Assembly (NCBI RefSeq): GCF_016862975.1
Contig: NZ_BONZ01000104.1
Location: 1-52,412 of the forward strand
DNA length: 52,412 bases
Source: Rugosimonospora africana
Lineage (GTDB): Bacteria; Actinomycetota; Actinomycetes; Mycobacteriales; Micromonosporaceae
Reading direction: 5' to 3'
Below the pieces are notes generated by a model, which saw only the letters and a program-made list of their open reading frames with translations, was not told the origin of the DNA and searched no databases. The first letter of the stretch is position 1. Every line of letters starts with the position of its first letter. The position numbers and the translations under genes are program-made. This document shows, in pieces, positions 1-7,706 of this stretch.

Positions 1-85
1 GCGCGGCGCCCGACCCTCCACTGGTGCCGCCTCGGCCGGGTGCGCTGGCCTCCGGCAGGGCGATCGGGAGGCGCCGGGATCCCGG

Positions 86-1675
86 TCAGCCCTTCGCGGC
101 GGCGTGGCGGGTCGCCCGTAGCGACTCCAGCAGCCGCAGCCAGGTCTCGCTCACCGTCGGGTAACTGGGTACCACGTGCCAAAGCGTCGACAACGGCACC
201 TTCGCGACAATGGCCACCGTCGCCGAATGCACCAATTCGGCGGTGCCCGTCCCGACGAACGTGGCGCCCACCACGGTGTCGGTCGCCCGGTCGATGACCA
301 GCTTGGAGCGCCCGCGGTAGTCCTCGCGCAGCACATAGGTGCCGGCGAGCGCGGCCAGATCGTGCTCGACCGTCTCGACGTCCAGCCCGGCTTCCCGGGC
401 CCGCCGCTCGGTCATGCCCGCCGAACCCACCTCCGGGTTGGTGAACGTGACCTGGGGCAGCCCGAGGTGTCCGGCAGCCGCGCTGGGCAGGTCGGTCGCG
501 CTGGGCAGGTCGGTCGTGTTGCCTGCCCCGGCCGGGTCAGCCCCGCCGGCCGCCCGAGCCGCGATGACCTCGCCGGCGATCCGAGCCTGGTACTTGCCCA
601 TGTGGGTGAGCAGAGCCTTGCCGCACACGTCGCCGATCGCGTACAGCCAACTGCCGTCGACCCCGCGTACCGTCTGCTGGTCGTCGACGTCCAGGAAGCC
701 ACCGGTGGGCAGGCCGACGGTCTCCAGCCCGATGTCGCCGGTGTTCGGGGTGCGGCCAGCCGCGACGACGATCTCGTCGGCGGTGATGACCGACCCGTCG
801 TCCAGCGTCACCCGCACCTCGCCACCGTGCACCAGCCCGGTACCGGTGTCCCGCACGTCCGGGCGCGCGACGGCCGACACGGTACGCCCGGGCCGCAGTT
901 GTACGCCGCTGTCCCGCAACCCGTCGGCGACCAGCTCACCGGCGAACGGTTCCTGGTTGGTCAGCAGCCCGTCGCCGCGGTAGACCACGGTCAGCTCGGC
1001 GACGCCGAGGCCGCGCAGCCAGGTCGCCGCCTCACAGGCGACCACCCCGCCGCCGAGGATCACCACGCGTCGCGGTATCTCGTGCAGGTTGGTCACGTCC
1101 CGCGACGTCCACGGCAGCGCCTCGCGCAGGCCGGGAGTCGCCGGTACCGAAGGGGACGAGCCGGTGTCGACCACGACCGCGTGCCGGGCGTGGAGCAGTC
1201 GGGTGCTGCCGTCCGGCGCGGTCAGCTCGATCGTGCGCTCGCCGGCCAGCCGCCCGTACCCGCGCACCACGTCGATGCCGTTGTCCGTGGCCCACTTCAC
1301 CTGCGACGCGTCGTCCAGCCGGTTGATGACCTCGTCGCGCCGGGCCAGTACGGCCTGCGGATCCGCCAGGCTCGCGGCCACCCCGGACAGGTGGTTGGCG
1401 GCGTCGACGACCTCGACCGGCCGCAGCAGGCTCTTGCTCGGCATGCACGCCCAGTACGAGCACTCGCCGCCCACCAGCGACGCCTCCACCAGCACGGACG
1501 TCAGGCCGGAGAACTGGCTCGCGTACTGCGCCGCGTTTTCACCGGCGGCCGCACCTCCGAGCACGATGACGTCCCACTCAGCGCGGTCGGAACTGCTGCG
1601 GTCGAACTCAGCGCGGTCGGAGCCTGGTGCGATCGCGGCGGTGCCGCCGTCGAGCGACCGGTCTTCGCTGGTCAT
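86..1675 (-). CDS. FAD/NAD(P)-dependent disulfide oxidoreductase (mercuric reductase / lipoamide dehydrogenase-like)
   Basis: A 529-residue class I flavin disulfide reductase, presumably a cytosolic homodimer moving electrons from NAD(P)H to a disulfide or quinone-like acceptor; the substrate is unknown. Seen: N-terminal FAD Rossmann motif (VLGGAAAGENAA), redox pair in GGECSYWACMPSKSLL (Cys72 and Cys77), second Rossmann fold (VVILGGGVVACEAA), and FAD-binding AIGDVCG. The usual catalytic HPT near the C-terminus reads YPT (VPSYPTVSE), so it is probably not a true lipoamide dehydrogenase. The start is ATG 1675 because GGGGAGG lies just upstream; a GTG at 1687 overlaps that site. Two 18-bp tandem units at 481-516 encode a duplicated ATDLPS. 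No operon partner is visible. Confidence 0.88.
   Translation of the reverse strand: MTSEDRSLDGGTAAIAPGSDRAEFDRSSSDRAEWDVIVLGGAAAGENAAQYASQFSGLTSVLVEASLVGGECSYWACMPSKSLLRPVEVVDAANHLSGVAASLADPQAVLARRDEVINRLDDASQVKWATDNGIDVVRGYGRLAGERTIELTAPDGSTRLLHARHAVVVDTGSSPSVPATPGLREALPWTSRDVTNLHEIPRRVVILGGGVVACEAATWLRGLGVAELTVVYRGDGLLTNQEPFAGELVADGLRDSGVQLRPGRTVSAVARPDVRDTGTGLVHGGEVRVTLDDGSVITADEIVVAAGRTPNTGDIGLETVGLPTGGFLDVDDQQTVRGVDGSWLYAIGDVCGKALLTHMGKYQARIAGEVIAARAAGGADPAGAGNTTDLPSATDLPSAAAGHLGLPQVTFTNPEVGSAGMTERRAREAGLDVETVEHDLAALAGTYVLREDYRGRSKLVIDRATDTVVGATFVGTGTAELVHSATVAIVAKVPLSTLWHVVPSYPTVSETWLRLLESLRATRHAAAKG
481..516. repeat. 18-bp tandem duplication inside the reductase gene
   Basis: The unit CGCTGGGCAGGTCGGTCG occurs twice in direct succession and adds an in-frame ATDLPS hexapeptide. 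It lies in the surface segment before the C-terminal dimerisation domain. Confidence 0.85.
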
Positions 1676-2157
1676 GGTCCTCCCCACCGTCCGGAACCAG
1701 CATCACGCTACAGGCCCGGCGGGTGGCCGGCGCGGCGCGGTGCGCCCGCGCCCGGCACGCGCGGAAGCATCGCGATTTGGTCGCACTATTGCCGGCGGTG
1801 CCCGGTTGCCGCGACCGGAGAAAATGATCTTAAAGGCCGGAGCCGCGCGCCTGATCGGCTGGCGCGGTGGCGGCCAATCGGGTGGCACGCGACACCGGTT
1901 CGCCGAGTGCGCTTGCCCGTCAAGGCGAGTGCCTTTGCCGACCAATACGAAGAAAACCGGCACGCCAACCGATGTGGCGGAGGTGTCGCCGCCGCGGCGC
2001 CTCCGTTCCCAGGGACGGCGCCGGTACTAATGACCGACCGCCACCGACCGGACTATTCCGTTCATTTCCGCACCGGCAATGGGCCAACGATCCGAGAACC
2101 CGTCGCGTATCGTTCCGCCGTTAGTTCAACGCCAATTCCCCGGAATGGAAGACGTAC
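1676..2157. other. 482-bp gap between divergent genes, no gene recognised
   Basis: This stretch separates the reductase (leftward) from the DUF4190 gene (rightward) and must hold both promoters. It is less GC-rich than the flanking genes. Short open frames in it have no recognisable content. I found no convincing -35/-10 pair or large inverted repeat. Confidence 0.5.
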
Positions 2158-2733
2158 ATGTCAATCGACCAACAGGGTCCGCCGCCGCCAGTCGGATCGT
2201 TCCCGCCGGTCGCCCCTCCGCCTGCGGCCCAGGGCACCAACGGGTTGTCCATCGCGGGTCTGATCCTGGCCATCTTCGTCGCGCCGCTCGGCTTCATCCT
2301 GAGCATCATCGGCCTGGTGCTGGCGGGTCGCAGGGGTCAGAAGGGCAAGGGCCTGGCCATCGCGGGCATCATCATCTCGGTGCTCATCATGGGCGGCAGC
2401 ACCGCCGCGATCGTTGCGCTCGGTGGCAAGGTGTCGACCCTGACCGACCCTGGATGCCTCTCCGGCAAGTCGGCGATGATCGACAACGAGTCGAAGGTGA
2501 ACAGCCCGGACACCATCAAGGAGGGTCTCCAGGCGACCATCGACGGGCTGAACTCGGCGGCGGGCAAGGCCAAGCACGACAACGTGCGCAGCGCGGTCCA
2601 GGCCGTCGCGGCGGACTACAGCGAGCTGCTGAAGGACGTCAACTCGGGCACGTCGCCGTCGCAGGAGCTCAGCGACAAGCTCGACACCGATGCGTCGAAG
2701 CTCGACTCGCTGTGCACGGTGAACACCAAATGA
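2158..2733 (+). CDS. DUF4190-type membrane protein with extracytoplasmic tail
   Basis: A 191-residue protein of unknown function. Seen: a Pro-rich N-terminus (about residues 1-25); two hydrophobic segments (about 28-54 and 62-85) separated by a basic glycine-rich loop (GRRGQKGKG), the DUF4190 arrangement; then a hydrophilic helical tail of about 100 residues with two cysteines (Cys99 region and near the C-terminus) that could pair outside the cell. The start ATG 2158 follows GGAATGGAAG. It is convergent with the EXPERA-like gene and shares a terminator hairpin with it. Such proteins are common in actinomycetes and I do not assign a role. Confidence 0.75.
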   Translation: MSIDQQGPPPPVGSFPPVAPPPAAQGTNGLSIAGLILAIFVAPLGFILSIIGLVLAGRRGQKGKGLAIAGIIISVLIMGGSTAAIVALGGKVSTLTDPGCLSGKSAMIDNESKVNSPDTIKEGLQATIDGLNSAAGKAKHDNVRSAVQAVAADYSELLKDVNSGTSPSQELSDKLDTDASKLDSLCTVNTK

Positions 2734-2770
2734 TCGGGTGACCGGTCGACCGTAGCTGTCTGTTGACCGT

Positions 2771-2812
2771 AGGGGACCTGGGCCGGCGAACGCGATCGGG
2801 CCCAGGTCCCCT
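2771..2812. terminator. Bidirectional hairpin terminator
   Basis: Perfect 14-bp arms (AGGGGACCTGGGCC and its complement) around a 14-nt loop, placed between convergent stop codons at 2733 and 2822. There is no U-tract, as is usual for GC-rich actinomycete terminators. Confidence 0.8.
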
Positions 2813-2821
2813 CGCGGTTTC

Positions 2822-3331
2822 TCAGAACTTCCGGGCGAACGGCAGCGGCTTGCGCATCCGGATCAGCAGCAGCAGCGGGACCAGCACGTACGGCAGGTTG
2901 AACGACAGGAACTTGGCCGGGTTGTGGGTACGGAACGCCGGCTCGCCGAAGAACTCCACGCCGAACACGACGATCCCGGTGAGCGACACGATCATGGTCG
3001 CGTAGATGACCGCCGGCAGCTGGATCCAGTTCTTCCCGGTCAGCAGCGCGTAGACCAGTACCGGGTAGAACGGCATGTACACAAAGGCCGACAGCCCGGT
3101 GACGATGCGCATCCAGTCCGGCGGGTTCATGAACAGCGGGTCGGCGTCGTGCGCGTACCAGTAGTTCGACTGCACGAAGAAGTTGCCCGACGGGTGGGAG
3201 AAATTGACACCGATCGTGGGCAGCAGGTCGCTGATGACGGATGTCACCGTGAACGCCGCGAACACGACCGCGAAGAAGACATCGATCCTGCGCCTGGACA
3301 GCGCGAGGTTCACCGGAACCGGGGTGGTCAT
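2822..3331 (-). CDS. EXPERA (emopamil-binding-like) membrane protein
   Basis: A 169-residue integral membrane protein with about four hydrophobic segments. The layout (first helix, an extracytoplasmic loop with aromatic and acidic residues including NYWYAHDADPLFMNPP, then three helices and a basic C-terminus) resembles the EXPERA/DUF2781 family, whose members bind sterol-like ligands or have unknown roles in bacteria. The start is placed at ATG 3331 (MTTPVPVN). An upstream in-frame ATG at 3376 lies inside a large terminator hairpin and is unlikely to be used. Assignment is by overall pattern, not by a catalytic motif. Confidence 0.6.
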   Translation of the reverse strand: MTTPVPVNLALSRRRIDVFFAVVFAAFTVTSVISDLLPTIGVNFSHPSGNFFVQSNYWYAHDADPLFMNPPDWMRIVTGLSAFVYMPFYPVLVYALLTGKNWIQLPAVIYATMIVSLTGIVVFGVEFFGEPAFRTHNPAKFLSFNLPYVLVPLLLLIRMRKPLPFARKF

Positions 3332-3352
3332 GGTGCGCGATCTTATCCGGAG

Positions 3353-3396
3353 GGTGCGGTGCCGCCGGGTCGACATCGACCCGGCGGCACCGCACC
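3353..3396. terminator. Very strong hairpin downstream of the GH87-type gene
   Basis: Perfect 21-bp arms with only CA between them, lying on the 3' side of the leftward glucanase gene (stop at 3439) and upstream of the next leftward start at 3331. It probably terminates the long glucanase transcript and insulates the EXPERA-like gene. Confidence 0.8.
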
Positions 3397-3403
3397 GGTT
3401 CTA

Positions 3404-3441
3404 GGCCATCAGGTTCTGGGCCATCAGGTTCTGGGCCGTCA
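3404..3441. repeat. 15-bp tandem repeat at the 3' end of the glucanase gene
   Basis: GCCATCAGGTTCTGG occurs twice, followed by a partial third copy that runs into the stop codon of the glucanase gene. Confidence 0.85.
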
Positions 3442-6400
3442 GACGTTCCAGACCTGGAACTCCGAGAGCTGGCCGGCGGGCCAGCCGGTGTTCGCCGTGA
3501 AGTTCAGCCGGAAGTACCGGGCGGTCGTCGCGGTGAACGTGATGGTGACGGTGTTGTTGCTGGCCGGAGCGAAGGCGTAGCTCGCCGACGCGGTGACCGT
3601 GGTCCAGCTCGTACCGTTGGTGCTCGCCTGCACCGACAGCGTCTGGTTGCGCGCGCCCCAGGAGGCGGGCAGTTGGAGCACGACGCGGCTGGCGCTGGAC
3701 GCCGACCCGAGGTCGACCTGCACCCACTGCGGGAACGCGTTGTTGGCGCTCTCCCAGTAACTGTTCTGGTTGCCGTCCGTGACGTTCGAGGACGGGTACA
3801 CGTCGGTGTGGCTGGACTCACTCGTCGGCTTGCCGGCCGCGAGGTTGGTGCTCGTGGTGCCGGCCCCGGTGCCGGACAGCGCTACGGTCAGCGGGTTGTT
3901 CGTCGCGTTGCCGCTGACCGTCAACGTGCCGGTGCGGGTACCGGACGCGGTCGGCCGGAAGCTGACGCTGACCGTGCACGAGGCACCGGCCGCGATCGAG
4001 GTACCGCAGGTGTTCGTCTGGGTGTAGTCACCGGAGACCGAGACCCCGGAGACCGATGCGGTCGCGGTACCGGTGTTGGTGACCGTCACCGACTTCGCCG
4101 CGCTCGTGGTGTTCAGCGCCTGGCTGGCGAAGCTGAGCGAGGACGGGTTGGCGGACAGCACCGCCGAGGTGGGCGGCGTGGTGCCGCCACCACTCGGGTA
4201 CACCTGGAATTCCGAGACCTGGCCGGCCGGCCAGCCGGAGTTGGCGGTGATGTTCACCCGCACGTACCGGGCGGTGCTGCCCGGCACCGTGATGGACACG
4301 GTGTTGCCGGTCGCCGGGTTGAACGTGTACGTCGCCGACCCGACGGCGGTGTCGAACGACGAGCCGTTCGTGCTCGTCTGCACCGACAGGGTCTGGGTCC
4401 GGGTGCCCCACGCGGTGGACGGTGGAAGGTCCAGCGTCACCTTGCCGATGCTGTACGACGAGCCGAGGTCCACCTGCAGCCACTGCGGGAACGAGCCGTT
4501 CGCGCTCTCCCAGTAGGTGTTCGGGTCGCCGTCGGTCGCCGTCGCCGGTACCTGGGTCGCATTCACCTGGCTGCTGGCCGTGGCCGGGCGTCCGGCCGCG
4601 ATGTTGGTGTTGGTACCGATGCCGCTGCCGCTCAACGAGATGGCCGTCGGGCTGTTGTTGGCGTTGCTCGTGAGGTTCACCGTTCCGGTGCGGGTGCCCG
4701 AGGTGGTCGGGGTGAACGTCACGGTCACCGTGCAGGACGCGCCGACCGCGAGAGTGGAGCAGTTGTTCGTCTGGCTGAAGTCGCCGCTCGCCGAGACGCC
4801 GGAGACCGTCGCCGAGGTGGTACCGGTGTTCGTCACCGTCACCGCCTGGGTCGCCGAGGAACTGCCGACGATGGTACCGGCGAAGCTCAGCCCGGTCGGG
4901 CTGGCGGTCAGGATCGGTCCGGGTGCCACTCCGGTGCCGGACAACGGAACGCTGTTGGCGATCCCGGACGCGGTGACGGTCAGGGTACCGGTGCGGGAAC
5001 CCGTACCCGTCGGCCGGAACGTGACGCTGACGGTGCACGACGAGCCGGCCGCGATGCTGCTGCCGCACGTGTTGGTCTGGCTGAAGTCGCCGGTGGTGGC
5101 GATCGATGAGACCGGGGCGGCGGAGGTGCCGCTGTTGGTGACCGTGACCGACTGCGCCGGGCTGGACGAACCGGTGGCCACGGTGCCGAAGCCGACCGCG
5201 GTCGGGCTGATGGAGATGAGCGAGCCGTTGTCCGGCAGGTACGGCGGGAACGTCGGCGTGATGTTCGCGCACGAGTTCGGGCCGATGATGCCCGAGTTGC
5301 CGCCGCCGTCGGTCAGCGTGAAGCCCACGCCGCAGTTGTAGATCGAGCCCGGCGCCTGGGTACCGGTCGCGGTGCTGTTGGTGATCTTCGCGGAGCCGCC
5401 GACCTGCTCCTGAACGACCCAGGTTCCGGTGTTCTGGATGGTCGCGTTGTTGATCTGCACATTGGTGATGCTGGAGCCCGAGACGAACTGGATCGCCTCG
5501 TACGGGCTCTGCTGGATCAGGATGTTGTCAACGTTCACCAGGCCGCTCATGGCGGCGTCGCGGGCGTCGAACCACAGCGCGCCGACGCCGAACTGCCAGT
5601 TCGGGTCGAGGCTGCCGTCCCGGATCAGCGTGTTGCGCAGCACGTCGGTGCGGCCCAGCGGGGTCGAGGCGAAGCGCTGCGCGACGTGGATGCCACCGCC
5701 CTGAGTGAGGCCGGCGTCGATGACCCGGTTGTCGGTCACGAAGTTGTCGTGGCCGCCGTAGATGGCGATGCCGTTGGCCAGGATGGGGTATTGCACCGTG
5801 TCGTGGTCGAACGAGTCGTTCGCGTCGGCGTTGGTGTCGGCCCAGGTCGCCAGGCCGTCGTCACCGAGGTTGCGCAGGTCGCTGTTGGTGACCTTGGAGT
5901 TGGTGACGCCGTCGTGGAAGTTGATGCCGTCCGCCGTGGTGTTGCGGATGCGCATGCCGCTGAACACCAGATTGTTCATCGGCCCGTCCATCCACGCGCC
6001 GACCTTCATGTGTTCGATCCACAACCGGTCCACAGTGGAGTTGTTCAGGGCACCGCCGACGCCGTTGACCTGGGCGGAGTCGTTGCGCTCCTGGACGTCG
6101 CCGAAGATGGCGAAGTCCGACAGGTGCACGTTCGAGCTGCCCGACGGCGCGTTGTTGCCGTACATGCCGGGGGCGGCGCCGACGATCGTCGAGTGCCACA
6201 TGCCGGCACCCTTGATGGTGACGTTGTTGAGGATCAGGTGCCCGGGGATCCGGAAGGTGCCGTCCGGGATCCAGACCGTTCCGCCCGAACCGGCCGCGGA
6301 GATGGCGGCGTTGAACGCGGCCGTCGAGTCGTTCGCGCCGGTCGGGTCCGCGCCCTGGCTGGTGACCGAGACCGAGCCGGACGGCTGGGCCAGGTCGCCC

Positions 6401-6999
6401 GCGACGCTCTCGAAGTCGGCGAAGTCGATGGTGTACGACGAGGCGGTGTCCTCGGAGTCGACCTGCAGGCGGAACTTGGTGCCGGCCGGGTAGGTGGTCG
6501 AGAAGAGGCGGTGCACCTCGTCGTAGAAGTGGTGCGGGTTGCTGCCCGGCGAGTTGGTGAACGGGTAGCCGCCGTAGTACCAGCTGTACGCGTTGGTCAG
6601 CGTGAAGTTCGCCTGCTTCGTACCGTTGACATACAGCGACAGCGGCGACGTGTAGACCGAGCCGCCGGACGAGTCCGGGATGCTGTACCGGAAGTCGATG
6701 GAGTTCGTCGGCGCCGGCGTGGTGAACTCCACGTACTTGCCGGTGCCCTGCAACGTCACCGCCTTGCGGTAGGACGCCTCGTCGGCGAGCGTGCCGTAGG
6801 CGGCGGTCGGGCCGATGATCGTTCCGTTGGTGGCGGAGTTCTCCGCCTGCACCTCGACGTAGGGCAGCGTCGCGCCGACGCCGCCGGTCGCGGCCGCGAA
6901 CGCCGGGCTGGCCGGCAGGGCGACGAGACCGGCCGCGGCCAGCGTGGCGCCGGCGACGAGGAGGCTCCTTCGTCGCGCGCCGTGAGTGGGTCCGGACAT
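3439..6999 (-). CDS. Secreted GH87-type alpha-1,3-glucanase (mycodextranase-like), multimodular
   Basis: An 1186-residue exported enzyme likely to hydrolyse alpha-1,3-glucan of fungal walls or biofilms. Seen in order: twin-arginine-like signal (RRRSLLVAG, cleavage near AFA at 33-35); CBM6/35-like module (about 45-200); right-handed beta-helix (about 208-580); two choice-of-anchor-D/HYDIN-like repeats (about 595-692 and 695-795); discoidin F5/8C module (about 797-935); a third anchor-D repeat (about 945-1045); a second discoidin module (about 1050-1186). In the helix, TADGINF and GDDGLA place Asp357, Asp380 and Asp381 with the same 23/24 spacing as the catalytic Asp triad reported for GH87 Agl-FH1 (D1045, D1068, D1069, from memory). 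The ribosome-binding site AAGGAAAG lies upstream. The GH87 call rests on this motif, not on an alignment. Confidence 0.82.
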   Translation of the reverse strand: MSGPTHGARRRSLLVAGATLAAAGLVALPASPAFAAATGGVGATLPYVEVQAENSATNGTIIGPTAAYGTLADEASYRKAVTLQGTGKYVEFTTPAPTNSIDFRYSIPDSSGGSVYTSPLSLYVNGTKQANFTLTNAYSWYYGGYPFTNSPGSNPHHFYDEVHRLFSTTYPAGTKFRLQVDSEDTASSYTIDFADFESVAGDLAQPSGSVSVTSQGADPTGANDSTAAFNAAISAAGSGGTVWIPDGTFRIPGHLILNNVTIKGAGMWHSTIVGAAPGMYGNNAPSGSSNVHLSDFAIFGDVQERNDSAQVNGVGGALNNSTVDRLWIEHMKVGAWMDGPMNNLVFSGMRIRNTTADGINFHDGVTNSKVTNSDLRNLGDDGLATWADTNADANDSFDHDTVQYPILANGIAIYGGHDNFVTDNRVIDAGLTQGGGIHVAQRFASTPLGRTDVLRNTLIRDGSLDPNWQFGVGALWFDARDAAMSGLVNVDNILIQQSPYEAIQFVSGSSITNVQINNATIQNTGTWVVQEQVGGSAKITNSTATGTQAPGSIYNCGVGFTLTDGGGNSGIIGPNSCANITPTFPPYLPDNGSLISISPTAVGFGTVATGSSSPAQSVTVTNSGTSAAPVSSIATTGDFSQTNTCGSSIAAGSSCTVSVTFRPTGTGSRTGTLTVTASGIANSVPLSGTGVAPGPILTASPTGLSFAGTIVGSSSATQAVTVTNTGTTSATVSGVSASGDFSQTNNCSTLAVGASCTVTVTFTPTTSGTRTGTVNLTSNANNSPTAISLSGSGIGTNTNIAAGRPATASSQVNATQVPATATDGDPNTYWESANGSFPQWLQVDLGSSYSIGKVTLDLPPSTAWGTRTQTLSVQTSTNGSSFDTAVGSATYTFNPATGNTVSITVPGSTARYVRVNITANSGWPAGQVSEFQVYPSGGGTTPPTSAVLSANPSSLSFASQALNTTSAAKSVTVTNTGTATASVSGVSVSGDYTQTNTCGTSIAAGASCTVSVSFRPTASGTRTGTLTVSGNATNNPLTVALSGTGAGTTSTNLAAGKPTSESSHTDVYPSSNVTDGNQNSYWESANNAFPQWVQVDLGSASSASRVVLQLPASWGARNQTLSVQASTNGTSWTTVTASASYAFAPASNNTVTITFTATTARYFRLNFTANTGWPAGQLSEFQVWNV

Positions 7000-7382
7000 G
7001 TGCGCTCACTTTCCTTGGGACGGAAGCGGTGGGGGACGGGAGCGAACGGAGCGTTGGGGAACGGATGCCGATCGGGCCCGACCCGGGCGGGTCGGGAGCG
7101 GAGCCCGGACAGGTACAGAGCCTGAGCACAGCCGGAGCCGGGTTATGGCGGAGGCGAGCACGGGCTCGGATAAGGGACGGTAACTCCATCGACACTTGTG
7201 CGCAATATCCAGACACATCTCTGCCTGATTCTTACTTCAGAATGCAAGACGGCGACTGATCCACAGTCCCTGGTGGCGCGGTGGCGGGGGGCGCTGTTAC
7301 CGTGGTCGATCAATGCCTGCGGTCGTTCCCAGGCCGGGCGCGAAGTCTGCCGGCTACCGGCGCGTGCAAAAAGCCGCGACCC

Positions 7383-7440
7383 GAGTTGGTGGCGCCGGTT
7401 GGACGGCGCCGGGTTGGGTGGCGCGGGGTTGGGTGGCGCC
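7383..7440. repeat. 15-bp intergenic tandem repeat
   Basis: About 3.5 copies of GGCGCCGGGTTGGGT; the first full copy is one base short and the last is partial. No coding function is apparent. Confidence 0.8.
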
Positions 7441-7478
7441 GCATCGGTCTCGCCGCACCCGACCGGGGTTCGCTCCGG

Positions 7479-7555
7479 CAACCTTTGCTCTGCTTACCTC
7501 CACGCAACGGAAACGGCGTTCGAGTGTTGCGTCCAGGTAAGCAGAGCAAAGGTTG
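7479..7555. repeat. Large inverted repeat (nested hairpin), partial third copy nearby
   Basis: Perfect 21-bp arms (left 7479-7499, right 7535-7555; core GGTAAGCAGAGCAAAGG). Inside the loop a second pair, ACGCAAC (7502-7508) and GTTGCGT (7526-7532), extends the fold. The core GGTAAGCAGAGC recurs at 7687-7698, just past the stop codon of the GH-A gene. It could be a terminator, a structured RNA or a dispersed repeat element. Confidence 0.75.
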
Positions 7556-7706
7556 GCAACGGACACCACGGCCGGGCTGGTCCGATCCGACGCGGCTGAT
7601 CCGCACGGGCGGGCGGCCCGACCCGGGCGGACGGGCCACCCCGGCGCGCCGGTCCGACCCGGGCGGATGGGCCCCTGTTGCGCCGGGGTAAGCAGAGCGG
7701 CGGTGG

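Larger units (their letters stand above)
7000..7706. other. 707-bp gap with tandem repeats and a large inverted repeat, no gene recognised
   Basis: Between the start of the glucanase gene and the end of the GH-A glycosidase gene. It holds the glucanase promoter region (a less GC-rich stretch at about 7180-7260), a 15-bp tandem array (7383-7440), a 77-bp hairpin element (7479-7555) and two copies of CGACCCGGGCGGA about 40 bp apart near 7620-7670. Open frames crossing it look non-coding. Confidence 0.6.

Noticed and set aside
176-2263. Long rightward open frame opposite the disulfide reductase
   Set aside because: Antisense to a clear flavoenzyme; no domain, composition biased by GC-rich third positions.
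7198-7599. Rightward open frame between the two glycosidase genes
   Set aside because: Crosses a 15-bp array and a large inverted repeat, with no domain and no ribosome-binding site.
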